Assembly (NCBI GenBank): GCA_024516035.1
Contig: CM044967.1
Coordinates: forward strand, 2,450,383 to 2,514,382
DNA length: 64,000 nucleotides
Reading direction: 5' to 3'
From: Bactericera cockerelli
Taxonomy: Eukaryota > Arthropoda > Insecta > Hemiptera > Triozidae
Shown: piece by piece, positions 54,671-64,000 of the stretch
Layout: each line of letters opens with the position of its first letter
Numbering within the stretch: position 1 is the first letter of the stretch
Position numbers and translations under genes: made by a program
The notes under the pieces: generated by a model
Seen by the model: the letters and a program-made list of their open reading frames with translations, nothing else
Databases searched by the model: none
What the model was told of the DNA's origin: nothing

Positions 54671-54672
54671 AG

Positions 54673-55110
54673 TTATCATATTTGTGTTAATCATTTTCGT
54701 GATATCACAACTACTCAAACTCGCTGAACTAAATCTACACTGAAACCGGGACTTGAACTACCGACCTCCAGGTTACAAGTCCGCCGCCTTATCGATCAAT
54801 CTGCTGAGGTCGGTCAGTAAGTGAGTTAGTTATTGTTATTATTAAATTCTTCAATCAGTAAGTAATTTATAATTATCAAATTATTTATTAGATAATAAGA
54901 CTAAGTACACGTGCAGTACAAATGATTACAAAGAAATGGAAACAATAATTCTATTTTTTGGCACTGGTAGGCATGGCGATTCCATACAACCATATAATTC
55001 CATTACTTTCCTTTCTAAAGTAAAAAGGGGAAAAAATAGATAAATATATGCACACTTTTGTGCTAACTACAGGGCGGGGTTATTGCCCATGACAATCTCT
55101 TCCACTCAAA
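54673..55110 (-). repeat. S3 SINE and a reversed LINE tail
   Basis: 54675-54815: GTTATCATATTTGTGTTAAT, GGGACTTGAACTACCGACC, CCGCCGCCTTATCGATCAA. 54890-55110: ATTATTTATTAGATAATAAG to GGGCGGGGTTATTGCCCATG. Confidence 0.78.
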
Positions 55111-55138
55111 GTTGAAATAATAATGAAAAATAGACCTT

Positions 55139-55275
55139 ACTTATACGGCTCATTTAGCTCAGTGGCCCATTAAAAAGTCAGTACCCGTTTATGAGGGGTG
55201 AGAGTGTCGTTCTGGTAATCTAGAGGTCGCGGGTCCGAGACCCAGCCAGGGCATGAGAAGTTATCCTCCCATTTA
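55139..55275 (+). repeat. S2 SINE head with internal rearrangement
   Basis: TTTAGCTCAGTGGCCCATTA ... TTCTGGTAATCTAGAGGTCG ... AGACCCAGCCAGGGCATGAG; truncated after TTATCCTCCCATTT. Confidence 0.7.
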
Positions 55276-55790
55276 AAGCCATGCATTATATCGGATCCGA
55301 ACTCGAGGAGCCAGATTCTGGATACGTTACATAGACTGGCGCCTTGATATTTTGGTCCAGCGAGCAGGAAAGTGCAAGGCACACAGATTTTATCCGTGAT
55401 CATGTTGTACAGGCGCGGCCGGTGGGAAAATATTTTGGGGTTGCTGCCACGTAAACCGGACTAAAATGGGATTTATACAGTGGCTCTCTTATTACCTATC
55501 GAGTTTTAGTGTGTCTAGCATGGCAATCATTATAATTAGTATACATTCATTATTTAAACATAATAATGATCTTCACTGTGTACGAGCTAGGACTTGAAAA
55601 ACAGTCTTTTTTTCTTTTCGTCTGGGGTGCTGCAGTTCTGCAGCCCCTTAGCACCGGCCACGCCTGATCATGTTGTTATACTTGACACATCTCGATGGAG
55701 AAGAAATAAGGACAAGTCAGCAAGTCTCTTTTACAACTTGTGAGAGCGACAGAGCCTTGCTTTTCTGATGACACATGACGCCTTGAATAT
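55276..55790. other. Intergenic, nothing recognised
   Basis: Less AT-rich than average at 55270-55450 but without a recognisable gene or repeat. Confidence 0.4.
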
Positions 55791-55794
55791 AATA

Positions 55795-56017
55795 ATAATA
55801 ATAACACTCTTCAGTGGAAAGTTACCACCAGGCGAGGTTAAAGCTCAAAGCATTTTTCACCGCCTAACCCTCAGAGTCTTATTATAATGTGGTCACAAAC
55901 TCAAATTATTGAGGAAAAATTCATGCACTGGGTGGGATTCGAACCAACGGATCCCTACGCTACCTGGATTACCAGACTTGTTAACCACTTGGGTATCCAG
56001 CTCCGGTGGTGCCAAAT
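55795..56017 (-). repeat. S1 tRNA-derived SINE
   Basis: Reverse full copy: (AAT)n, GGAAAGTTACCACCAGGCG, hairpin AGCTCAAAGCA, TTATAATGTGGTCACAAACT, GGGTGGGATTCGAACCAACG, GGATTACCAGACTTGTTAAC. Confidence 0.85.
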
Positions 56018-56125
56018 TCAGACCCGAAAACATTGTTATTTATTTGCATTAATTTATATGTACATAATAGGTGACAAATATCTAATGCTGCTACCCCAAC
56101 ATCCTGAGTTATTTAACCTACTCGT

Positions 56126-56290
56126 CTAACTGGTAATCCAGAGGTCGCGGGTTCGAAACCCAACCGCGAAATGACAAATTATCCTCCCATTGGGGATTAT
56201 GACCACATAATACTACGTCTTGGGCTTACTACTGGAATAATGGGACTCATTAGTCCAAATCTAGTAGTATAAATAAGGCGATATTATTAA
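56126..56290 (+). repeat. S2 SINE, 5'-truncated head
   Basis: CTAACTGGTAATCCAGAGGT, GCGGGTTCGAAACCCAACCG, body to ATAAATAAGGCGATATTATT. A 13-G run follows at 56322-56334. Confidence 0.83.
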
Positions 56291-56744
56291 AAATATTAAA
56301 CATGATAACTTAATTTTTTTAGGGGGGGGGGGGGTTAGTGCAGTGAGTCAATGAGTTGCAAAATTAACTTTTTAACTAGTTGATTTCTTAATTTTCGCCT
56401 AGGTCACCGAATTATTCCGAATTATAAAAGTTTCGAGAGATTCTTGGCGTTCGCACAACTGCCGACTTTTTCATTTCTCGAGAGACACGTCTTGGCACGC
56501 AAGCACAGCACACGCAATGTCATTCTGGCGGTGTGCGGAATTAAGTAAGCAGGTTTTTTAATAGAATGCAAGCTCCCACTCTGCGCAGAGATCTTTTATT
56601 CGACGCGGTGAACCCAAGAGGCAAGAGCTGTGAATTGCAGGCAGAAAGAGACTCAATAGTCTCGGTGCAAGGAGGAATAAGATACCCAGTCCACAGGAAC
56701 CAGGCTCTGAGCTAGGGCCACCAGAGCAAGGGGCGGCACAGGAG

Positions 56745-57075
56745 TGTTATTTCAGTCTAAACCTGGATATAAGAGAACTCAAGGGACTGGAATTTTGTTC
56801 TCTAATATCCAGGTTTCTCTTATATAGAGCTTATTTTCTCTTATAGGGTGATTAATTTGGTATGGAAATCGTTCTCTTATATCCAGGTTTGGCTGTGTTA
56901 TTACTATTAAATCAGGATATAAAGAATGGTTTATACAGTCGAACCTAGACTTAACATTTTTTTGTTGTTGCTTTTATCCAGGTTTCTCTTCTAAAAAGAT
57001 TATTTTCCTTTGTAGAGAAGTTAATTTTGGACCTGGAAATCGTTCTCTTTTATCTGCGTTCGAGTGTAATAGAAA
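56745..57075. mobile_element. Family N repeats
   Basis: Repeated GGATATAAGAGAACTCAAGG, CTCTTATATCCAGGTTTGGC, CAGTCGAACCTAGACTTAAC, AAATCGTTCTCTTTTATC: two overlapping N copies related to 53062-53745. Confidence 0.6.
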
Positions 57076-57189
57076 ATACGATATATACCCTAGAATAAGA
57101 TATGCAGCAGAAAAAAAAAGAAACAAAAAATGCAAAATTCAAATAACAAAATGACATGGATATTTATTTAAATCCCCAATAATCAAAGC

Positions 57190-57345
57190 CATGACGACCT
57201 CAGTAGCTGGATCGATAAAGAGGCGGACTCGTAACCTGGAGGTCGGTGGTTCGAGTCCCAAGTTCAGCAAAGATTTAGTAAAGCTAGTTTGTGTAATTGT
57301 GATATCACATCGTGATTAACGCAACTATGATAGCTTAATCCTTTT
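57190..57345 (+). repeat. S3 tRNA-derived SINE
   Basis: GACCTCAGTAGCTGGATCGA, CTGGAGGTCGGTGGTTCGAG, then TGATATCACATCGTGATTAA and CAACTATGATAGCTT. Confidence 0.85.
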
Positions 57346-57781
57346 TAAATTCTTCACTGAAAAATGAAATAAATTTAAAGTACGAGTAGGTATCACTTCA
57401 GTAATTGCTGCTGCTAAGTTCTACACAGATAGACATACAGCTTACTTGTTTGTTTGTCTGTTTTGAACTGGCAATAGTGAAGACGTTTGAAGAAAAAAAA
57501 TAAAGAAAAAAAAAACTCTTGAAACACTACGAGTTTTATGATGAGTTTGTCTACGTGTGTGGAATGGTCAAACGATAACCCAGTCCCAAAATTAAGATCT
57601 TTAGGTACTTGCATTCTGAAGAAAAAAAGGAGAAAACAGAAGGAAGTAATAAAAGTGGACGTGGAAAAACTGCGTGAAAAATCACAAGAAGGAAAAACAT
57701 TATGAAAGAAATACCTAAAGCAAAGAAAAAATCTCAATGTGGGAAATATCGAAGGAGGGGGAAAATAAGAGGCGGGGGAGT

Positions 57782-57813
<32 letters not shown>

Positions 57814-57886
57814 CTCGAGGGAAAATATGGCATAGGTCAAATTTGGACTGAGAATTTTTTTTTTTTTTCTTATCTCTATATAAAAA
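57346..57886. other. AT- and GA-rich stretch
   Basis: (GA)n at about 57782-57812; otherwise no gene or known repeat. The reverse open frames here are translated microsatellite. Confidence 0.55.
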
Positions 57887-58602
57887 AACGCTTGCATACG
57901 AGTCTGCAACCATTTCGACATTTTCATCTTTACTATTCAAGGTCCAAAACCCAACTGACCAAATTTCGTATTGTGCGCATGACACACACTTTCCCTCTTC
58001 TCTTAGGGTTTGCAATATCGAAACGAAAATATCGATATTAGGTATATCGATAATATCGAAACCATAATATCGATATCCGATATTAGAAGACTTCTAATAT
58101 TCGATATTTCGTTACTCCCTTTACAATTCGATATTTCGTTACATAATATCGTTACATAATATCGTTACATAATATCGTTACATAATATCGTTACATAATT
58201 TCGTTACATAATTTCGTTACATAATTTCGTCACATAATTTTGGTTATGTGCCAGAGCAAAGACATGAAAATGTCAAAAACGCTTGCATACGAGTCTGCAA
58301 CCATTGGGACATTTTCATCTTTACTATTCAAGGTCCAAAACCCAACTGACCAAATTTCGTATTGTGCGCATGACACATACCTTCTCTCTTCTCTCCCTCT
58401 ACAATTCAATACTTCGCCATTGTGCGCATGACACACACTTTCCCTCTTCTCTCCCTTTACAATTCAATATTTCGTTACATAATATCGTTACATAATATCG
58501 TTACATAATTTCGTTACATAATATCGTTACATAATATCGTTACATAATTTCGTCACATAATTTTGGTTATGTGCCAGAGCAAAGACATGAAAATGTCAAA
58601 AA
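57887..58602 (+). repeat. Tandem pair of the ATATCG-rich element (copies 2 and 3)
   Basis: Copy 2 is 57887-58277, copy 3 is 58278-58602, head to tail. Both run from AACGCTTGCATACGAGTCTG to CATGAAAATGTCAAAA. Copy 2 has the ATATCGATATT block and about eight TTACATAATATCG-type 13-bp units; copy 3 lacks the ATATCGATATT block and repeats CATGACACACACTTTCCC. A subterminal inverted pair GACATTTTCAT / ATGAAAATGTC marks the ends. Confidence 0.88.
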
Positions 58603-58915
58603 GTTATCATATTATGTGTTAATCAAAAGGCTTCTAAAACTTTCTGAGAAGCTTCAGCTTGATTAGATAACGAAGCTAACTCTTCCACACACAAAGGGCC
58701 CAATGTGGCTGAGGTGTATGGGCAACCCAAACCTATAAGAAGACTTGGCTTTATGAAATGAAATGAAATGTGTTAATCACTTTCGTGATTTCACAACTAC
58801 TCAATCTTGCTTTACTAAATCTACGCTGAAACCGGAACTTGAACCATCGACCTCCAGGTTACAAGTCCGCCGATCGATCTTATCGATCAAGTTACCGAGG
58901 TCGAAGAAAAAAATA
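58603..58915 (-). repeat. S3 SINE interrupted by a 142-bp retro-insertion
   Basis: Reversed S3 pieces at 58603-58625 and 58768-58905 flank 58626-58767. A 12-bp duplication ATGTGTTAATCA (58614-58625, 58768-58779) brackets the insert, which ends with an (ATGAA)n-type tail, as expected for target-primed insertion of a truncated LINE. Confidence 0.85.
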
Positions 58916-58982
58916 GCGAAAATCTCAGGTCCCTGCGTCACCTGTTTATGTGTAATAGTGAACCGACTATATTAGAAACCTG

Positions 58983-59240
58983 TGTATTTTAGTGGGTAGC
59001 GCAGAATTATAGGACTTTTCCATATCTTTAAAATCCTAATATCTTATTTTTGCCTATAATTCCGCCACTGGTCCCTGCTAACATTAAAGCAGCTACTCAT
59101 TTGTCCTCACGAGGTATGAGTGGACCCCGAACACCCAAGTACAGAGCAGAAAAAATCCTGCCCCTCTGGGGATCGAACCCAGGTCACCGTGCGTGCAATG
59201 CCTAGCGCGCTAACTTAGGTACTCGGCCACAGTGATTATT
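58983..59240 (-). repeat. S5 tRNA-derived SINE
   Basis: Reverse near-full copy: GTGGGTAGCGCAGAATTATA, TAATTCCGCCACTGGTCCC, GAGGTATGAGTGGACCCCGA, GGGGATCGAACCCAGGTCAC. Confidence 0.87.
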
Positions 59241-59492
59241 AAGTAGTAACTAATGTAACTATCTCCATTCTAAATCAATTTTTTTGTTTGTTTCTTTCTC
59301 AGGCGCTTCGCTCTGTCTCATTCATTGGATTTGGTCATTGGAATATGCTCAAAAATTTAGCTTATCAACGCAAAACCAGTCGATTTTGTCTCTCGAATTG
59401 ATTCCTCGTGTAATACAAACAGTAAGATTCATATCTTCTTAATTTATAATTCTCTCGGTTGTCTTTTGTCTCCGGCCATTCTATCTTTCTTT

Positions 59493-59498
<6 letters not shown>

Positions 59499-59532
<34 letters not shown>

Positions 59533-59650
59533 TAACTCATATCCAGACATAGTGGTGGACCGGAATATTGAAATTCTTATTCGACTTCAAACTTGAATTC
59601 GAAGAATTTCTGCCCGTTTGACAGAGGGGGGGGGGGGGGGGGGGGGGGGG
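59499..59650 (+). repeat. Poly-A(30) and poly-G(25) runs
   Basis: Uninterrupted A from 59499 to 59528 and G from 59626 to 59650. Both lengths are likely approximate. Confidence 0.9.
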
Positions 59651-61310
59651 CACCTTGCTCGTTCGTTTTGGTCATTCGCCTTCTGAAATGTTTCGCTATA
59701 TTCCTGTATTGTCACTGAAGTTGCACAATGGCGTTAGTTTTTTTCGATTTTTTTTTTGGTTTAACGTCGCTTTCAACAGCATGGTCTTGGTTGGGTGGAC
59801 TTATTTTTGGTCTACTGCCAAAAAAGTGCATAAAGTCGACTTTCTTGGAAAAGAAAAATCACAAAATTCGACAGTGTTAGTCGGAGCGAACTGTACACGA
59901 TGGCGACTTGAAACAGATTGAAACGTATTTAAAATTTCGACTGGCTCTTCAAATGTCATGTTTGTGTTACCGAATTTCTTTGAATGGCCGAAGAAAAAGC
60001 TTTTTTTTTATTTGAATCAATATTTTTGACAGGAATTGTCCTATCCTATATACACACAAAATTAACAAAAATGTGACTGAACACGCAATTCCAACATTTT
60101 CTTATATACTTCTATCTTCATGCCTTCAATTTTGTACCTTTCTATCATCAACGTCCGGCGAGGTGAATTCGTGATGGCATTCCGGCCCAACCCAAGCTGG
60201 GTGAGGTTAATGTGGGTAGCAGGTTTGTGAGTTTCCTGCCAATGGAGAGTAACATCCCCGTCGTGATATGACCATGTAGTTGAAAGCGACGTTAAACACA
60301 AATGAAAAGAAAAGTCTTCTATAGCCGCAAGAGAATTTCATCAGGCACTATTTTTAAAATTCCTTAACTATAAGACATCTATTGTTGTGTGCAATCCTTT
60401 TACCTAACTTTACGATACCTAATTTGAATAATAATAAACATAATATTGCATCAAATTGAATGAACACAGTTTTCAATGATGCAGACATTTGCAAATACGA
60501 ATTTATAACAGCTACCTATATTAAATTTGAGGTCCCTTCTACTCACATGTAAAATAAATAGTTATTACCTTCTAGTGCTCTAACGATTGATCTGATGGAA
60601 ACCTGTTACGGAAAAAAGATAAATAAAAAAAAAATCAGCAATCTAGCTTAAACCGTTTGAGAGGTATGACGACCACACGCGCCGACGGAATACGTAACTA
60701 GGTACGTTATTAGGGTTTTTCAGATTTTCTTTTTCGAAAAAAAACCCTAGAAATGACCGTTGATTTCAGAAATCTGGGCCTGCAACAGGTCATTGGTCAT
60801 TGTTTTGCGTGCAGTCTTGTTTCCAACACTAGTACAGATATACTGAATTGAGTACATTTTTCAAAAGTCCAGGATTTCAGTACATTTTATAACGACATTC
60901 AGCATCTATATACGTATACATAATGTTAATAATGTTATACATACCTACAATGCATAATATTAATGTACATTGCATAGGTATTAATCTTGCTAAAGAATAG
61001 TCTGCATTTCGTGAGAATTTTTTCAAGGGGGAGTGATTGTTTCAGAAAATAACTATTAATAGCCGAAGGCAGTAACAAAGTTTGCAATAATTTAAATAAA
61101 AATCTATTAATTAGTTATATCTATCACACATACTCGTAGTTTAAAAGTACCTGCAATCTCAGATTTTGTCAACAAGCGAAATAAAGAGTGGCATCCTACA
61201 TAAAATGTGTAAAAAAATCACCTATGTTTATTTAACACAGAGGCTGTACCTACCTGATATTTTTCAAAGTCTACGTGTATCTCAAATCTATTTTTTAATC
61301 CACGAATTAC
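59651..61310. other. Intergenic with an S6-like piece
   Basis: 60150-60300 is a reworked S6 body (GGCATTCCGGCCCAACCCAA, GGTGAGGTTAATGTGGGTAG, AAAGCGACGTTAAACAC); TTTAACGTCGCTTTCAAC at 59760 is its inverted partner. Nothing else recognised. Confidence 0.5.
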
Positions 61311-61317
61311 TTAAAAT

Positions 61318-61405
61318 AAGAATAACACTCTTTAGTGGAAGGTAACCACCAGGCGAGGTTAATTCTCAAAGCATGTTCTACCACCTAACCCTCAGAGTAT
61401 TATTA
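61318..61405 (-). repeat. S1 SINE tail
   Basis: CACTCTTTAGTGGAAGGTAA, CCACCAGGCGAGGTTAATTC, CCACCTAACCCTCAGAGTAT. Confidence 0.82.
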
Positions 61406-61434
61406 TTATGTTACTATCTAGATCTAAAGTATAT

Positions 61435-61800
61435 CCCTTGCCTTTATCCCATATTAGCTTATGTTGCTTTTAGGGTCGGCATTATTCAACCTCATGGTTG
61501 AGGTTGGTAGGGTGGAGCATGTTTTTTTTTTTTTTTATGGCTGGATGCCCTTCCTAACGCCAACGATTCTATTTTATTTTAACGTCCTGATCTGGACGGG
61601 GGTGTTACCCTCCATTCGCTGAGAATCGTACCAACTACCCACATTAACTTCACCCAGCCTGGGTAGGGCCGGAAATGCCAGCCTCACGTGCTTGGAAGGA
61701 ACAGAATTTTCTTCGAAAAGTCTGCTCCAACCGGGGATCGAACTCGGGACCTCTGGACTACGGGCAGTAGTCACAACCATTACGCCACGGAGGCTGGCCA
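61435..61800 (-). repeat. S6 SINE with S6-associated 3' part
   Basis: 61435-61570 (GTCGGCATTATTCAACCTCA, GGCTGGATGCCCTTCCTAAC) is followed by a complete S6 in reverse (CCTGGGTAGGGCCGGAAATG, GGGGATCGAACTCGGGACC, CATTACGCCACGGAGGCTGG). This is the best S6 copy in the window. Confidence 0.85.
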
Positions 61801-62393
61801 CTATCTAGATCTGAAGTATCTAGGAATAATTATAAAATTGTTCAGAGCAGCAGAGCTAGAAACAAATAGCTAATGTGAGAAGGTTAAATATAATTTGGCC
61901 CCTGGGATGTTGACAGATTGGAACTACCTATCTAAAGTAAGCAAGCAAGGCAAGGTAGACTAATTTTCGGTCTCTTGCTGTAAAAGAAAAGATAATTTAA
62001 ATTATTTAAAATTTGAAAAGAACAATTGAACAGTCTTGAGCCTAGTTTTCAATAGAGATCAGACTATGTGTCTGTTCAATTGTAGGTACATGAAGGTTTT
62101 TTTGCTGCAAATACCCATAAGGATAAAGTTCTGCGAACCAATGCAAATATTATGCAGTGATGCATTCACTTCATATAGAGCCAAAGAGTTGTTACATAGT
62201 TAATACATAAATACATAGCTATAAATATAATGATTAGTAAGCTGAAGAGGGGATATAGGGAGGGGTCAAGCAAAATCTAGTACATTTTGTCAAATCTAGT
62301 ACATTTCTGCACTATTCATAGATTCCCGAAGTGGAATCTCGTTCGTTCTCTCGTGTTGATTCTGATTTCTGTTCTGTGATTCTAACTTTTGTC

Positions 62394-62407
62394 TCAGTGT
62401 TCTCAGT
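62394..62407 (+). promoter_or_regulatory. Candidate initiator for inx2 (two TCAGT motifs)
   Basis: TCAGT at 62394-62398 and 62403-62407 matches the arthropod initiator, about 220 bases before the ATG. No TATA box is evident. Motif is short, so this is weak. Confidence 0.25.
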
Positions 62408-62619
62408 CCTCTCCTTTGCTGCTAAGTTTAGTGTTAGTCCTTTTTACATTTAAGTTGGTGACTTCACAAGTTCGAACTTTTGTCCTTCAGATGTTGTCCG
62501 TGTTATTGTAGCAGTTAGAAAAACATTTGAATGGCTGCCCTATGCTAACAAAGACCTGTTGCTTCTCAATTTCGTGAATGTGTTGTGTTCATTTGTGCGT
62601 GTGAAACTTTGGACTCAAA

Positions 62620-63699
62620 ATGTTTGACGTTTTCGGATCTGTGAAAGGACTTTTGAAAATCGATCAGGTATGCATCGACAACAATATTTTTCGGTTACAC
62701 TACAAAGCCACAGTGATTATTCTTGTGGCCTTTTCATTGCTGGTGACCTCCAGACAGTACATTGGGGACCCTATTGATTGCATTGTGGACGAGATCCCTC
62801 TCAATGTTATGGACACTTACTGCTGGATCTACTCCACCTTCACAATACCCAACAGGATGGGAGGACGCATTGGTAAGGATGTTATTCAGCCTGGGGTAGC
62901 CAGTCATGTGCAGGGAGAGGATACAGTCAAATACCACAAGTACTATCAGTGGGTGTGCTTTGTGCTATTCTTCCAAGCCATGCTCTTCTACGTGCCACGC
63001 TACTTGTGGAAGAACTGGGAAGGCGGAAGACTCAAGATGCTCGTGTTGGATCTCAACTGTCCAATCCTTGCAGAGGACTGCAAGCAAGACAGGAAGAAAC
63101 TTCTCATCGATTACTTTATAAATAATTTGCACACACAGAACTTCTACGCATTCAGGTTTTTCATTTGTGAAGCACTCAACTTTGTGAATGTGGTACTACA
63201 AATCTACTTCATGGATTATTTCCTTGACGGAGAGTTCAGCACATACGGCTCAGAAGTACTCAACTTCACCAACATGGATCAAGAGAACAGGTCAGATCCC
63301 ATGGCACGAGTTTTTCCTAAACTGACAAAGTGTACATTCCGCAAATATGGTGCGTCTGGTACCATTCAGAACTTTGACGGGCTCTGTGTTCTACCACTGA
63401 ACATTGTGAATGAGAAGATCTATGTGTTCCTGTGGTTCTGGTTCATCCTGCTCACCGCTATGACTGCACTATCTCTCCTGTACAGACTTGCTGTCATCAT
63501 GGGACCTCAGGTCCGTGTGTATCTCCTGCGAGCAAGGTCTCGTCTTTCATCTCAAGAGCAAATAGAAATCATCGCTAGGAACTGCCAAATCGGAGATTGG
63601 TTTGTCTTGTACCAGCTTGGAAGAAACATTGACCCACTGATTTTCAAAGAATTGATGTCTGATTTGGCCAAGAAATTTGATGGAAGAGATGTTGTTTGA
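62620..63699 (+). CDS. Inx2: Innexin 2 gap-junction subunit
   Basis: Single-exon CDS of 359 aa. The start is supported by the conserved N-terminus MFDVFGSVKGLLKIDQVCID and an AAAATG context. Four membrane segments lie at about 30-44, 111-128, 178-198 and 267-290. The innexin signature YYQWV is at 108-112, at the start of TM2. Each extracellular loop has the expected two cysteines (Cys54 and Cys68; Cys238 and Cys256). The second loop has two N-glycosylation sequons (N215, N223). Innexins form hexameric hemichannels and intercellular channels at the plasma membrane; Inx2 is the broadly expressed insect subunit and can pair with Inx3. The sequence follows fly Inx2 closely throughout, including LNIVNEKIYVFLWFWF, and differs mainly in the shorter C-terminal tail ending GRDVV. 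Nothing is truncated or shifted. Confidence 0.97.
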   Translation: MFDVFGSVKGLLKIDQVCIDNNIFRLHYKATVIILVAFSLLVTSRQYIGDPIDCIVDEIPLNVMDTYCWIYSTFTIPNRMGGRIGKDVIQPGVASHVQGEDTVKYHKYYQWVCFVLFFQAMLFYVPRYLWKNWEGGRLKMLVLDLNCPILAEDCKQDRKKLLIDYFINNLHTQNFYAFRFFICEALNFVNVVLQIYFMDYFLDGEFSTYGSEVLNFTNMDQENRSDPMARVFPKLTKCTFRKYGASGTIQNFDGLCVLPLNIVNEKIYVFLWFWFILLTAMTALSLLYRLAVIMGPQVRVYLLRARSRLSSQEQIEIIARNCQIGDWFVLYQLGRNIDPLIFKELMSDLAKKFDGRDVV

Positions 63700-63755
63700 A
63701 TGGACAATTCTTCACCTCAAATTTGTGAGTTTTCTCACCTTATTTTTGCAATTGA

Positions 63756-63761
63756 AATAAA
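63756..63761 (+). promoter_or_regulatory. Likely inx2 polyadenylation signal AATAAA
   Basis: AATAAA 57 bases after the inx2 stop codon. It would give a very short 3' UTR; the T-rich remainder of the window holds no other recognised feature. Confidence 0.55.
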
Positions 63762-64000
63762 AATTATGTTTAATCAATTATTGAAGTGATAAAAATCTTA
63801 TTTTTGAATGATTCACATTATTACTAAACATTAGTGATAGTACCAAGTAGTAAGTCTTTGTATTAAAAATTCTGCTTGTTTTTTTTTTCTATTGTGCAAT
63901 AGAAGCTCTATTTATTATAGACATATATATTTATTTTTATTTTCATTGAAGAATGAAACATCATTGTATAATTTTTAATGATTTATTTGTGTTTTAAGGA

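Noticed and set aside
57734..58436. Reverse frames containing CAQYEIWSVGFWTLNSKDEN
   Set aside because: Translations of the ATATCG-rich repeat in copies 2 and 3; truncated by the satellite and present once per repeat copy.
62734..63121. Overlapping frames inside inx2
   Set aside because: Shadows of the intact Inx2 CDS.

Overview
This is nuclear DNA from an insect. It is strongly AT-rich, with multi-exon genes, GT-AG introns of up to several kb and a very high density of small transposons and tRNA-derived SINEs. The gene set (innexin 2, a two-BIR/one-RING inhibitor of apoptosis, MSL1, LRRC58, an ABRA/Costars protein) is animal; innexins of this type and an inx2 this close to the fly protein point to an insect. 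A hemipteran such as a planthopper would fit the repeat style, but that is a guess.

Layout, all five genes on the + strand. (1) 3746-9983: last three exons of an ABRA-like Costars-domain actin regulator, 5' part not identified. (2) 21072-29605: MSL1, seven coding exons, 399 aa, with coiled coil and PEHE domain. (3) 33054-36526: LRRC58-like leucine-rich-repeat protein in four exons, with two single-base homopolymer indels that break the frame and look like assembly errors. (4) 46647-51716: DIAP1-type IAP, five coding exons, 367 aa, whose first coding intron uses a GC-AG splice pair. (5) 62620-63699: innexin 2, intact single-exon CDS of 359 aa. The genes are functionally unrelated and there is no sign of an operon.

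Almost everything else is repeat. I distinguish seven tRNA-headed SINE families, called S1-S7 here (S1 ends GTGCATGAA; S2 starts GTCCCGGTAGCTCAG; S3 has GGAGGTCGGTGGTTC; S4 has GAGGTTGCGGGTTCG; S5 has GGTGACCTGGGTTCGATCC; S6 has CAGAGGTCCCGAGTTCGA; S7 occurs once). There is a 5'-truncated LINE with an RT C-terminus and many detached LINE 3' tails. DNA transposon remnants include: an 8-bp-TSD hAT element; 129-bp TAA-flanked Harbinger-like MITEs; TTAA-flanked piggyBac-like MITEs of four terminal types; an internally deleted mariner; and several large foldback elements. Several insertions are nested so that the empty target can be read from the host repeat. Minisatellites occur at 4.4, 10.3, 39.8 and 58 kb.

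The most interesting unexplained signal is a short RNA-like hairpin near the 3' end of several LINE and SINE families. Two of its helices show compensatory changes between families (for example GGGT/ACCC, AGGT/ACCT, AAGT/ACTT, GGAT/ATCC), as expected for a recognition structure shared by a LINE reverse transcriptase and its parasites.
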